From contig JACDCH010000397.1 of assembly GCA_013694495.1 (NCBI GenBank), forward strand, positions 1 through 5,567: DNA of 5,567 nucleotides, given 5' to 3'. The position numbers and the translations under genes were made by a program. How positions within the stretch are numbered: position 1 is the first letter of the stretch; every line of letters starts with the position of its first letter. This DNA comes from Acidimicrobiia bacterium. GTDB taxonomy: Bacteria > Actinomycetota > Acidimicrobiia > Acidimicrobiales > JACDCH01. The notes beneath the pieces were generated by a model that saw nothing but the letters and a program-made list of their open reading frames with translations, did no database searches and was not told the DNA's origin. Positions 1 through 4,637 of the stretch are shown one piece after another.

Positions 1-1
1 C

Positions 2-115
2 CACCGCTCACATGACGAGCAGAACTCGATGATCCGTCGCTACATCGCTTGGCGAAACCGCCACGCCAACGACGAGGCACTTCGTGAACTTGTGAAGCGC
101 GCAAACGTTGCCTGA
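2..115 (+). pseudogene. Transposase C-terminal fragment, probably IS630 family (runs off the left edge)
   Basis: Frame 2 is open from the window edge to a TGA at 113-115, giving 37 residues. The tail contains SMIRRYIAWRNRHAND and ends LVKRANVA, which I recognise from the C-termini of a group of IS630-type transposases (DDE enzymes that insert at TA). The catalytic core would lie to the left of the window, so it cannot be told whether the gene is complete. The stop is only 7 bp from the stop codon of the convergent DsrE-family gene, so a transposon end or remnant abuts that gene. No terminal inverted repeat can be assigned, because the other end is not visible. The coding frame is fairly secure; the family name is from memory. 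Confidence 0.55.
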
Positions 116-122
116 CGCGGCA

Positions 123-482
123 CTAGTACGTCAAGACCCTGTCCGCCTCGAAGACCAGCTGGATGAGCCGAGTTGGAGGCGCCATCTCCACAGCTGAGGC
201 CACATCTTCGGCTACGAGCCCTCGGGCCTTGCTCGACATCCCGGAGGCGTAGATCGGCACCCCGGCTCCGATGATCGCATCGACGTGCTCGCGTAGGGCG
301 CCGGTGCCGAGACCGTGCAAGGAGTCGATGACAGCGCCGCGGAGAAGCTGAACGCTGTCGCCGGCGAGGAACATCGTGACCTCATGACCCTCTTCGACGG
401 CTGATCTCGCGACGAGGAACGCGAGTGCTCCCCTCGTCGGTGACTCAGGACCGTGGGTGAGATGCACCAGAAGCTTGCCCAT
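123..482 (-). CDS. DsrE-family protein (DsrE/DsrF-like fold), cysteine-free
   Basis: This 119-residue protein matches the small stand-alone DsrE-like type in length and pattern. It has an N-terminal strand, KLLVHLTHGPE, then a helix and strand, ARSAVEEGHEVTMFLAGDSV, a GLGTGALREHVDAI segment, the loop IYASGMSSKARGL and a C-terminal ADRVLTY. DsrE-type proteins adopt a Rossmann-like fold, and some relay sulfur through a conserved cysteine near the loop before the KARG-like motif. This protein has no cysteine at all, so persulfide transfer is unlikely and the role is unknown; it is probably cytoplasmic. The start is taken as the ATG at 480-482, giving MGKLLV. A GTG at 486-488 would add two residues. 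The ribosome-binding site is weak for both, with GAG about 8 nt before the ATG. It lies downstream of the 634-1140 lipoprotein on the same strand, after a 150-bp gap, so it may have its own promoter. Confidence 0.82.
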   Translation of the reverse strand: MGKLLVHLTHGPESPTRGALAFLVARSAVEEGHEVTMFLAGDSVQLLRGAVIDSLHGLGTGALREHVDAIIGAGVPIYASGMSSKARGLVAEDVASAVEMAPPTRLIQLVFEADRVLTY

Positions 483-633
483 CGCCACATCTCATCACGC
501 GACGCGCTCGCTTGCTCAGTGCCTCCGACAGTCAGCCGGCGTCGTGCACGCACGCCGAGCGGCAGTTATGGCGCGTCCTCTATCGGCGCTTATGCCCGGC
601 GACCTGGCGCTCACGAGTCAACGAGCGCTTGCG

Positions 634-1140
634 TCAGCAGGACAGGTCGATGGCACCGGTCCGTCCAAGTCCCGCAGCGTACGACTCGCCAAGGCCCTCA
701 ACGAGCTCATCGAGTAGCTCTTCATCCGGGCCTAGGTAGAGGACCAGTGCGGTCCCAACTTCCCAGAACACGGGGTTGCCGGACCATGCGACAAGGGCGT
801 TGCCGACGCGGGACGGGTCACCCGGGTCTATCAGCGATGCCGCTTCGGCCCGTTCGGCCTCCGACTCGAATAGGTAGAGGTGGATCTCGTCACCATCGAC
901 ACAAAGGATGCGGCCCTCACCAGGGAGCGGGTCCGTCGAAAACCCGTCGAGACCCCCGGAGTTCGTTATGGCGGAGCGGACCTTTGCTACGGCATCGTCT
1001 TGCGCTGCGGAGTCGAACGAGGCGCTGCTACCTGTGGCGCTGCTACCTGTGGCGCTGCTAACGGTGGCGCTGCTACCTGTGCAGGCCGCAGCGACGAAGG
1101 CGATGACGACCAGCGGCGCTCGTCCGCGAATGAACCGCAC
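634..1140 (-). CDS. Small hypothetical lipoprotein with a TGSSA-repeat linker
   Basis: The 168-residue product begins with a charged n-region (MRFIRGR), a hydrophobic stretch (APLVVIAFVAA) and a lipobox-like AAAC with the cysteine at residue 20, so export and lipidation are likely. Directly after the cysteine come four five-residue repeats of the TGSSA type (residues 21-40), a flexible Ser/Gly/Ala tether, and then a soluble domain of about 125 residues. That domain includes RILCVDGDEIHLYLFES and NALVAWSGNPVFWEVGTALVLYLGPDEELLDELVEGL and ends in DLSC. Two cysteines in the mature domain could pair. I do not recognise a family with known function. The GTG at 1138-1140 is the only usable start, because an in-frame stop lies just upstream at 1165-1167. 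A weak TACTGT -10-like hexamer lies about 48 nt upstream (1188-1193, - strand). The gene is divergent from the lipoprotein at 2309, and the recombinase element lies between them. Confidence 0.72.
   Translation of the reverse strand: MRFIRGRAPLVVIAFVAAACTGSSATVSSATGSSATGSSASFDSAAQDDAVAKVRSAITNSGGLDGFSTDPLPGEGRILCVDGDEIHLYLFESEAERAEAASLIDPGDPSRVGNALVAWSGNPVFWEVGTALVLYLGPDEELLDELVEGLGESYAAGLGRTGAIDLSC
1021..1080 (-). repeat. Four 15-bp tandem repeats inside the lipoprotein gene
   Basis: Read on the + strand, the unit is GGCGCTGCTACCTGT. Copies 1, 2 and 4 are identical; copy 3 (1051-1065) differs in the second half of the unit. On the coding strand each unit encodes TGSSA, or TVSSA in the variant copy. 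The repeat keeps the frame, so copy-number change by slippage would lengthen or shorten the surface tether without breaking the gene. Confidence 0.9.
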
Positions 1141-1147
1141 CCGCCCA

Positions 1148-1246
1148 GAATGCCCTGAGCGGCGTCATCACGCCAATGGCGGGTCGCACAGTACGCCGAG
1201 ACCCAGCGTCACCGTCTAACGCCGGCTCAGGGACGACCGAATGCCC
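1148..1246. repeat. Imperfect inverted repeat flanked by an 8-bp direct repeat, left of the recombinase element
   Basis: CCCTGAGCGGCGT (1153-1165) pairs with ACGCCGGCTCAGGG (1219-1232) with one bulged G and about 53 bp between the arms. The pair is bracketed by a direct repeat of GAATGCCC at 1148-1155 and 1239-1246; the second copy overlaps the left terminal repeat of the recombinase element at 1242. It lies in the 5' region of the 634-1140 lipoprotein gene. It could be an operator, an mRNA leader hairpin or a scar of recombination. The repeats are visible; their function is not known. Confidence 0.5.
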
Positions 1247-1261
1247 GCTCGGGAGCCTTCT
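1242..1261 (+). repeat. Left terminal inverted repeat of the recombinase element
   Basis: The sequence TGCCCGCTCGGGAGCCTTCT is the reverse complement of 2287-2306 except at one position (C1257). The outer 15 bp match perfectly. It contains the small internal palindrome GCTCGGGAGC, which is compatible with a dimeric recombinase-binding site, though that is inference. Confidence 0.8.
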
Positions 1262-1328
1262 CGACAGCACAGGGGCGCCGACGGACGGTTGCTGACGCCG
1301 GGTGACGCAGGGTTGCTCGGCTTGGCTG

Positions 1329-1335
1329 AAGGGAG
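1329..1335 (+). promoter_or_regulatory. Ribosome-binding site of the recombinase gene
   Basis: AAGGGAG lies 6 nt before the ATG at 1342. It decides the recombinase start in favour of 1342, although that frame is broken soon afterwards and an overlapping frame is open from 1302. Confidence 0.65.
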
Positions 1336-1341
1336 CGGTCC

Positions 1342-2260
1342 ATGACGGAGCTCCAGTCCTTGTCCACCGTCGTCGAGCATCAGCAGGAGCTGTTCAGCAC
1401 ACCCGAGGAGCTGCCCTTGTCGGGTTCCTGTCGGGCTACAGCGGCCTGACCCTCGACGCCTACCGCCTCGACCTACGCCAGTTCGTCGCCTGGTGCACAG
1501 AACGCGACGTCCGACTCTTCGGTGCGCGCCGCGTCGACATCGAACAGTTCGGCCGACACCTCGAAGGCCTCGGACGGGCCCGCGCCACCGTCGCCCGACG
1601 ACTCGGCACGATCGTGTGCTTCTACCGGTACGCCGAACAGGAAGGCCTGATCGAGCGGTCACCAGCGGTGCACGTCCGCCGGCCCCGCCTGGACTACGAG
1701 TCCCACGCCACCGGCCTGGACCGCAACGAGGTCGGGCGCCCTTCTCGTCGCGGCGGGACTGTCCGGTGCCCGAGATCACGCGTTGCTGTCCCTCCTGGCC
1801 CTCAACGGCCTCCGGGTGTCCGAGGCGACCGGCGCCGACGTCGACCGCCTCGGGCTCGAGCGCGGCCGCCGGGCGCTGACCGTGCTCCGCAAAGGCGGCA
1901 AGACCGTCCTGATCCCGCTCGCGCCCCGGACCGCACGAGCCGTCGATCTCGCGGTCGGGGAACGCAGCGACGGACCGATCTTCCTGGGGCGACGGCGGCC
2001 GGCTCGATCGTCACGCCGCCGGCCGGATCGTGCGCCGCCTGGCTCGCAGCGCCGGGATCGCGAAGCGAGTCGGTCCCCACACCCTCCGCCACGCGTTCAT
2101 CACCGCAGCGCTCGACGCCGGCGTACCCCTTCGAGACGTCCACGAGGCACCAAGCCATGCCGACCCGCGCACCACGATGCGCTACGACCGTGGCCGCGTC
2201 TCCCTTGACCGACACGCCACCTACGTCGTCTCAACCTTCCTCGCCGGGGCCTCCCGGTAG
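1342..2260 (+). pseudogene. XerC/XerD-like tyrosine recombinase, broken by three small indels
   Basis: Read as is, the gene passes through three frames. The first break is near 1411-1414, where one G seems lost from CTGGCC. The second is near 1735, where one G is extra in GTCGGGCGC. The third is near 1987-1991, where two bases seem lost from GGGCGCGAC. Undoing them turns 919 bp into 921 bp and one frame of 306 residues, the usual size for XerC/XerD-like enzymes. The N-terminal core-binding domain covers SGYSGLTLDAYRLDLRQFVAW through FYRYAEQEGLIERSP. In reconstructed numbering the catalytic set is Arg158 (NGLRVSEA), Lys184 (LRKGGKT), His247 and Arg250 (HTLRH), His273 (SHAD) and the nucleophile Tyr282 (MRYDR). 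Such enzymes cut and rejoin DNA through a 3'-phosphotyrosine. The gene sits within inverted repeats (1242-2306). The breaks could be real decay or uncorrected sequencing errors in G/C-rich runs. The family call is firm; whether it is inactive is less certain. Confidence 0.85.
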
Positions 2261-2274
2261 CCGCAACGGTCCGT

Positions 2275-2299
2275 TCGGGAGCGCGAAGAACGCTCCCGA
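2275..2299 (+). terminator. Strong hairpin after the recombinase stop, overlapping the right inverted repeat
   Basis: The arm TCGGGAGCG (2275-2283) pairs perfectly with CGCTCCCGA (2291-2299) across a 7-nt loop. It begins 15 nt after the recombinase stop. No T-run follows, so it would be a hairpin-only terminator or attenuator. Its right arm is part of the element's terminal repeat, and it ends 10 nt before the ATG of the next gene, so it may also serve as a recombinase-binding or end-structure feature. The left end has no such second arm. Confidence 0.55.
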
Positions 2300-2306
2300 G
2301 CGGGCA
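2287..2306 (-). repeat. Right terminal inverted repeat of the recombinase element
   Basis: On the - strand it reads TGCCCGCTCGGGAGCGTTCT, matching 1242-1261 at 19 of 20 positions. The outside edge at 2306 lies 3 bp before the ATG of the downstream lipoprotein gene. Confidence 0.8.
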
Positions 2307-2308
2307 AT

Positions 2309-2746
2309 ATGTGCGGCATGCCGGCGGTCCGCCATAGATGTGCGTTTCTTCATCTGCTGGGAGTGCTTCCCCTGACCGTCGGCGCTGCGAGTTGCACGGA
2401 GCCCGAAGAGGTGATCTCGAACTCCGATCCCGTCCCTTCGGCGGGAGCTTCGGATACCGCGTCGCTAACCACGACACCGCCGGAGAGCGGGGGAGTCCTC
2501 GATCAGAACCCCGAGCGGGCGGAGGTCGTGCTGTATCACTGCGGTGTCGTGCCCATCGTTTTCAACGACGTTCTGTGGGAGGTGCCTGAGGGCACCTCCT
2601 TCGATGCGACCAACGCTCCTGCTGAGTTCGTCGGAGAGGGGACGGTCACGCTGAGCCCCACCGGGGCCGAGCTCATCTACGCAGATGACGCTGGTTTGAC
2701 CCTGACGTTCGTGCCCGATGACGGTTCTGACCCGATGTGCGCATAG
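2309..2746 (+). CDS. Small hypothetical lipoprotein or secreted protein
   Basis: The 145-residue product has an N-terminal signal-like segment (HLLGVLPLTVGAAS) followed by Cys29, a possible lipobox (AASC), then a low-complexity Ser/Thr/Pro tether to about residue 62. A small domain of about 80 residues runs from AEVVLYHCGVVPIVFNDVLWEV to the C-terminal DPMCA. Two cysteines in this domain may form a disulfide. The pattern of a YHCG strand, DATNAP and a terminal CA resembles small actinobacterial surface proteins of unknown function. Two starts are possible: ATG 2309 and ATG 2318 (MPAVRHR, a better charged n-region). Neither has a convincing ribosome-binding site. The element's right inverted repeat ends 3 bp upstream of the first ATG, so the native leader and promoter may have been displaced. 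Expression may depend on readthrough from the element or be lost. Confidence 0.72.
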   Translation: MCGMPAVRHRCAFLHLLGVLPLTVGAASCTEPEEVISNSDPVPSAGASDTASLTTTPPESGGVLDQNPERAEVVLYHCGVVPIVFNDVLWEVPEGTSFDATNAPAEFVGEGTVTLSPTGAELIYADDAGLTLTFVPDDGSDPMCA

Positions 2747-2761
2747 CGCCACACGCTCGGA

Positions 2762-2800
2762 CCGATGAAATCGGGGGCACCCGAACCGCGCTCGGTTGGG
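2762..2800 (+). terminator. Two small tandem hairpins after the lipoprotein stop
   Basis: CCGAT/ATCGG (2762-2774, 3-nt loop) is followed by AACCG/CGGTT (2784-2797, 4-nt loop), extended by CC/GG across one mismatch. They start 15 nt after the TAG. There is no T-run. This is a weak terminator candidate. Confidence 0.3.
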
Positions 2801-2829
2801 ACCTCAGGCAGGGTGTCAGCCGGTTCTTT

Positions 2830-2843
2830 TGAACACTGGTTCA
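2830..2843. promoter_or_regulatory. Palindrome TGAAC-N4-GTTCA, possible operator
   Basis: TGAAC (2830-2834) and GTTCA (2839-2843) form a symmetric site with a 4-bp spacer. It lies at the 5' edge of the TetR fragment. It would fit a TetR-type operator, and its GAAC-N4-GTTC core also matches the Gram-positive LexA box core, but the flanking bases expected for LexA are absent and no intact promoter or gene follows. Only the symmetry is seen. Confidence 0.25.
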
Positions 2844-3002
2844 GTCCGTGACCACCACCACTTCTTCGATTCCAAGGAGCGCATCTTCCACGAGGTCGCC
2901 GACTTCCAAGAGGAGGTGCTCACCGCCCCGCCCGGCGCCGCCGACGCGGTGGGCAGCCCGCCGGCGAACGAGTACGACCGCATCCTGCGCGCCAACCGCC
3001 GC
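2838..3002 (+). pseudogene. TetR-family regulator fragment
   Basis: Frame 3 carries HHHFFDSKERIFHEVADF, which fits the end of the TetR helix-turn-helix domain, where Y-x-H-F-x-S-K-E-x-I-F is typical. It continues through QEEVLTAPPG to EYDRILRANRR, which fits the first helices of the ligand-binding domain. About 55 residues are left. The first helices of the DNA-binding domain are missing, there is no suitable start, and the similarity stops at about 3002, 11 bp before the stop of the convergent flavin reductase gene. The remaining part of the frame is arginine-rich and looks non-coding. This is most likely a relic left by deletion on both sides. What it once controlled cannot be read. Confidence 0.5.
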
Positions 3003-3012
3003 TCGGGCTGCT

Positions 3013-3540
3013 TCAGTCGGTCGCTCGCTCGGTCGGTGGGAGGGGGCGTTCGTCGACGGTGTGACCGGCGACGAGGTCGTCGACGTCGGACAGTCTGAGC
3101 GGGTCGAACGAGCCGGCGGTGGTTGACGCCACGGGCTCGCCGACCAGACAGACGTGGTCGCTGCCGTCGTCGAGGACCGTCATCCGCTTGAGCAACAGGC
3201 GGTGCTCGCATCGCGTGAGCAACGGCGGCCCGACGTCGCTCGGCTGCCATCCGCAAGACGCGAACTTGTCGATGTCATCGCCGCTGTGGGTGCCGAACAG
3301 CTCGGCCAGATCCCGGTCCCCGTTGGTGAGGAAGTGCAGGGCCAGGTGCGTCGCCATGAGCGACACGCGATAGGTGTGGTTCGCCTTGGAGAGCCAGATC
3401 GCGTGCCGGCGCGGATGGATGCTCGCCTGGGAGTGGAAGCCGATGAGGCAACCGGCTCGTTCGTCGCCAGCGGCCGTGGTGACGATGGCGACTGGCGCGT
3501 CGAGCGACGCCATGATCGTGTCGAACGCGTCACGGTCCAT
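3013..3540 (-). CDS. Flavin reductase-like protein (FMN-binding split barrel)
   Basis: The 175-residue protein has the look of the flavin-reductase-like split-barrel family. An N-terminal strand set, APVAIVTTAAGDERAGCLIGF, is followed by HSQASIHPRRHAIWLSKANHTYRV, the region that in this family contacts the flavin phosphate and ring. Then come ALHFLTNGDRDLAELFG, a GDDIDKF segment, and DHVCLVGEPV with a C-terminal FDPLRLSDVDDLVAGH. Members bind FMN or FAD and often reduce free flavin with NAD(P)H for a partner enzyme, but some are only flavin-binding. The substrate here is unknown. The ATG at 3538-3540 is preceded by GGGAG with a 7-nt spacer, and the start overlaps the end of the pyrimidine reductase gene by 11 bp, so the two are translationally coupled. 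The protein is probably cytoplasmic. Confidence 0.87.
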   Translation of the reverse strand: MDRDAFDTIMASLDAPVAIVTTAAGDERAGCLIGFHSQASIHPRRHAIWLSKANHTYRVSLMATHLALHFLTNGDRDLAELFGTHSGDDIDKFASCGWQPSDVGPPLLTRCEHRLLLKRMTVLDDGSDHVCLVGEPVASTTAGSFDPLRLSDVDDLVAGHTVDERPLPPTERATD

Positions 3541-4273
3541 CGCTGCGCTCCCGTTCGTAACGGAGGAACAGCGACTGGCCGTCGGTGGCGACGTGGCGAA
3601 GGACGAACTGTCGGATGTCGCCGCCCTTTCGCGTGAGGGCAACCGGTAGAGGATCGCCACCCATGACCGGTCCGAGCGTCAGGCACAGCTCGTCGAGCAG
3701 ATCCAGCTCGACGAGCTCGCCCAGCAACGTCGGACCACCCTCGCACAACACCACGCGGTGGCCGGCAGCGGCGAACGCGCCGAGGGCGGCGCCGAGGTCG
3801 ACTGCGGCGTCCCCTGTCTGAACGATGTCCGCGTGCGCGCTCGCCGCCTCCACCCGCGCCGAGTCAGCGCCTCCCGACGTGACCACGAGGCAGGAGCTCG
3901 CGGCGAAGGCGGGCGAGGACCAGTCGAGGTCGAGGGATCGGGTCACCACCGCCAGCGTCGGGAGCGCAGACCGGCCGTCCGACCGCCGGGTTGCCTGACG
4001 GTCCTCCGGGAGTCGAACCGGTCCGTAGCCCTCGGTGCGGAACGTCGCCGCCCCGACCAACACGATGTCGGCAACGGCGCGAAGCACCCGGAAGAGCTCC
4101 ATGTCGGCACCTTGTGAGAGCGGCCCGACGCGTCCGCCGAAGGCGGCGGATCCGTCGAGACCAGCGACCATGTTGGCCAACACCCACGGACGCCCGGCTG
4201 GAGCTGCCCGGTCCACCGACTCGTACGGCGCCAGCAGGTCCTCGATGGCCTCGGCCTCCCGCAGTCGTCGCAT
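3530..4273 (-). CDS. Pyrimidine reductase family protein (RibD C-terminal reductase domain)
   Basis: The 247-residue protein is a stand-alone RibD-C / dihydrofolate reductase-like domain. The N-terminal WVLANMVAGLDGSAAFGGR matches the substrate-side strand and loop of this family. RAVADIVLVGAATFRTEGYGPV and the late glycine-rich VVLCEGGPTLLGELVELDLLDEL are its usual NADPH-binding signatures, and LTLGPVMGGD follows. The deaminase half of bifunctional RibD is absent. RibD-C enzymes reduce the ribosyl group of a diaminopyrimidine phosphate in riboflavin synthesis, but no other rib gene is nearby and many stand-alone homologues have no proven role, so the reaction is not assigned. The start is taken as the ATG at 4271-4273 (MRRLREAE); GTG and TTG lie one and two codons upstream, and none has a clear ribosome-binding site. 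It overlaps the flavin reductase gene downstream by 11 bp, suggesting that the two act together. Confidence 0.87.
   Translation of the reverse strand: MRRLREAEAIEDLLAPYESVDRAAPAGRPWVLANMVAGLDGSAAFGGRVGPLSQGADMELFRVLRAVADIVLVGAATFRTEGYGPVRLPEDRQATRRSDGRSALPTLAVVTRSLDLDWSSPAFAASSCLVVTSGGADSARVEAASAHADIVQTGDAAVDLGAALGAFAAAGHRVVLCEGGPTLLGELVELDLLDELCLTLGPVMGGDPLPVALTRKGGDIRQFVLRHVATDGQSLFLRYERERSDGP
3548..3552 (-). promoter_or_regulatory. Ribosome-binding site of the flavin reductase, inside the upstream gene
   Basis: On the - strand GGGAG lies 7 nt before the ATG at 3540 and within the last codons of the pyrimidine reductase gene. It fixes the short start, rather than a longer open frame that continues upstream without the family pattern. 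Confidence 0.7.
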
Positions 4274-4469
4274 CACCAACGCGCACTCAGCGGCCGAAGC
4301 ACTCGAAGATCACGACCGGGTTCTACCCCGGCACCAACCCGCGCACGAACCGACGCTCCTCGAAGTCGGCGCCGTACACGGATCCATCCGCAGGGCGAGG
4401 AGGTGCTCCGGGCCGGCTCGTGCGGCGCGACGTTGCGGTTGAGAGGAGGCTGCTGCCCCGGCCGATCCG

Positions 4470-4606
4470 AACGCATTCCCACAGCTTCGCAGTGGAAGCC
4501 CCCAAGCTGTGGACCCAACGAGATCGTGGCCCTGATCTCGGGGAACGCGTTGCGTCGGCGGGCGACGGTGACTCGGCGTTCCGAGACGGGGCGACTCGCC
4601 CGACGC
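4470..4606 (-). ncRNA. Candidate structured RNA: three-way junction plus long bulged stem
   Basis: Four stems nest neatly. P1 pairs 4470-4478 with 4543-4551 (9 bp). Inside it, P3 pairs 4479-4487 with 4504-4512 (CCACAGCTT/AAGCTGTGG, 9 bp), with no base between it and P1. P2 pairs 4519-4525 with 4534-4540 (CGAGATC/GATCTCG, 7 bp). Directly beside P1, P4 pairs 4552-4565 with 4596-4606 (11 bp with a 3-nt bulge) and is capped by CTCGG/CCGAG (4572-4585). One P1 pair is G-U if the - strand is transcribed but A-C on the + strand, which favours a - strand RNA. A GCTTC/GAAGC hairpin (4484-4499) could compete with P3, as in a switch. It is not a tRNA, and I could not match it to a known RNA. High GC makes stems common, so the claim rests on the nesting. 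Confidence 0.4.
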
Positions 4607-4612
4607 CGGCTT

Positions 4613-4633
4613 CCGGGATCGAGCGATCCCCGG
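4613..4633 (-). terminator. Hairpin just after the permease stop
   Basis: GGGATC (4615-4620) pairs with GATCCC (4625-4630) across a GAGC loop, and the outer CC/GG pairs extend it past one bulged C. It starts 5 nt beyond the permease stop in the direction of transcription. No T-run follows, so termination would depend on the hairpin alone. It may instead be the first domain of the structured segment that follows. Confidence 0.45.
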
Positions 4634-4637
4634 TGGG

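Larger units (their letters stand above)
1242..2306 (+). mobile_element. Putative 1065-bp single-gene tyrosine-recombinase element bounded by inverted repeats
   Basis: The segment starts and ends with the same 20-bp sequence in opposite orientation (1242-1261 and 2287-2306, 19 of 20 matching) and holds only one gene, the tyrosine recombinase at 1342-2260. The left non-coding margin is 100 bp and the right is 46 bp, so the layout is that of an insertion sequence. No target-site duplication is visible: the left flank ends in CCGAA and the right flank starts with ATATG. Classical insertion sequences use DDE, HUH or serine enzymes, whereas tyrosine recombinases usually act at att, dif or integron-type sites, so a minimal IR-flanked tyrosine-recombinase unit is unusual. 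The inverted repeats and gene are seen; mobility is inferred. The recombinase is now broken, so this copy could move only if helped in trans. Confidence 0.55.
4280..4637. other. Gap of 358 bp without a convincing gene
   Basis: No frame here has a recognisable family. The half next to the permease (4470-4633) is dominated by paired segments, listed separately. The half next to the reductase gene (4280-4469) has one codon-like stretch on the - strand ending at a stop at 4323-4325 (ADGSVYGADFEERRFVRGL), about 20 residues, which might be the tail of a lost gene. The region must also hold any promoter for the reductase and flavin-reductase pair, but I see no clear -35/-10 pair. Confidence 0.5.

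Noticed and set aside
512..739. A + strand peptide with HAERQLWRVLYRRL that faintly recalls DUF559-type nucleases
   Set aside because: Only about 15 residues fit, nothing of the catalytic part follows, and the frame runs into the antisense of the lipoprotein gene.
453..1061. A long + strand open frame of about 200 codons over the lipoprotein and its downstream gap
   Set aside because: It is antisense to the lipoprotein gene, is rich in Arg/Pro/Ser/His as expected for an off-frame reading of GC-rich DNA, and has no domain pattern.
1342..2260. Programmed ribosomal frameshifting in the recombinase, as in some insertion sequences
   Set aside because: Three separate shifts of different sizes would be needed and no slippery heptamer with a downstream structure is seen at the breaks. 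Indels explain them more simply.
2832..2842. A LexA/SOS box (GAAC-N4-GTTC)
   Set aside because: The core matches, but the usual outer CG bases are absent, no intact gene or promoter follows, and such a core can occur by chance.
3154..3636. A 160-codon + strand open frame over the flavin reductase gene
   Set aside because: It is antisense to a well-supported gene and has a composition typical of a shadow frame.
4138..4156. A CCGCC/GGCGG hairpin in the pyrimidine reductase gene
   Set aside because: It is explained by Ala/Gly codons of a conserved coding stretch; short GC palindromes are expected here.
4513..4551. An integron attC site (ACCCAAC resembles the RYYYAAC box)
   Set aside because: No matching GTTRRRY box is found at the proper place, and no integron integrase is present. 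The recombinase lacks the position and features to call it IntI.
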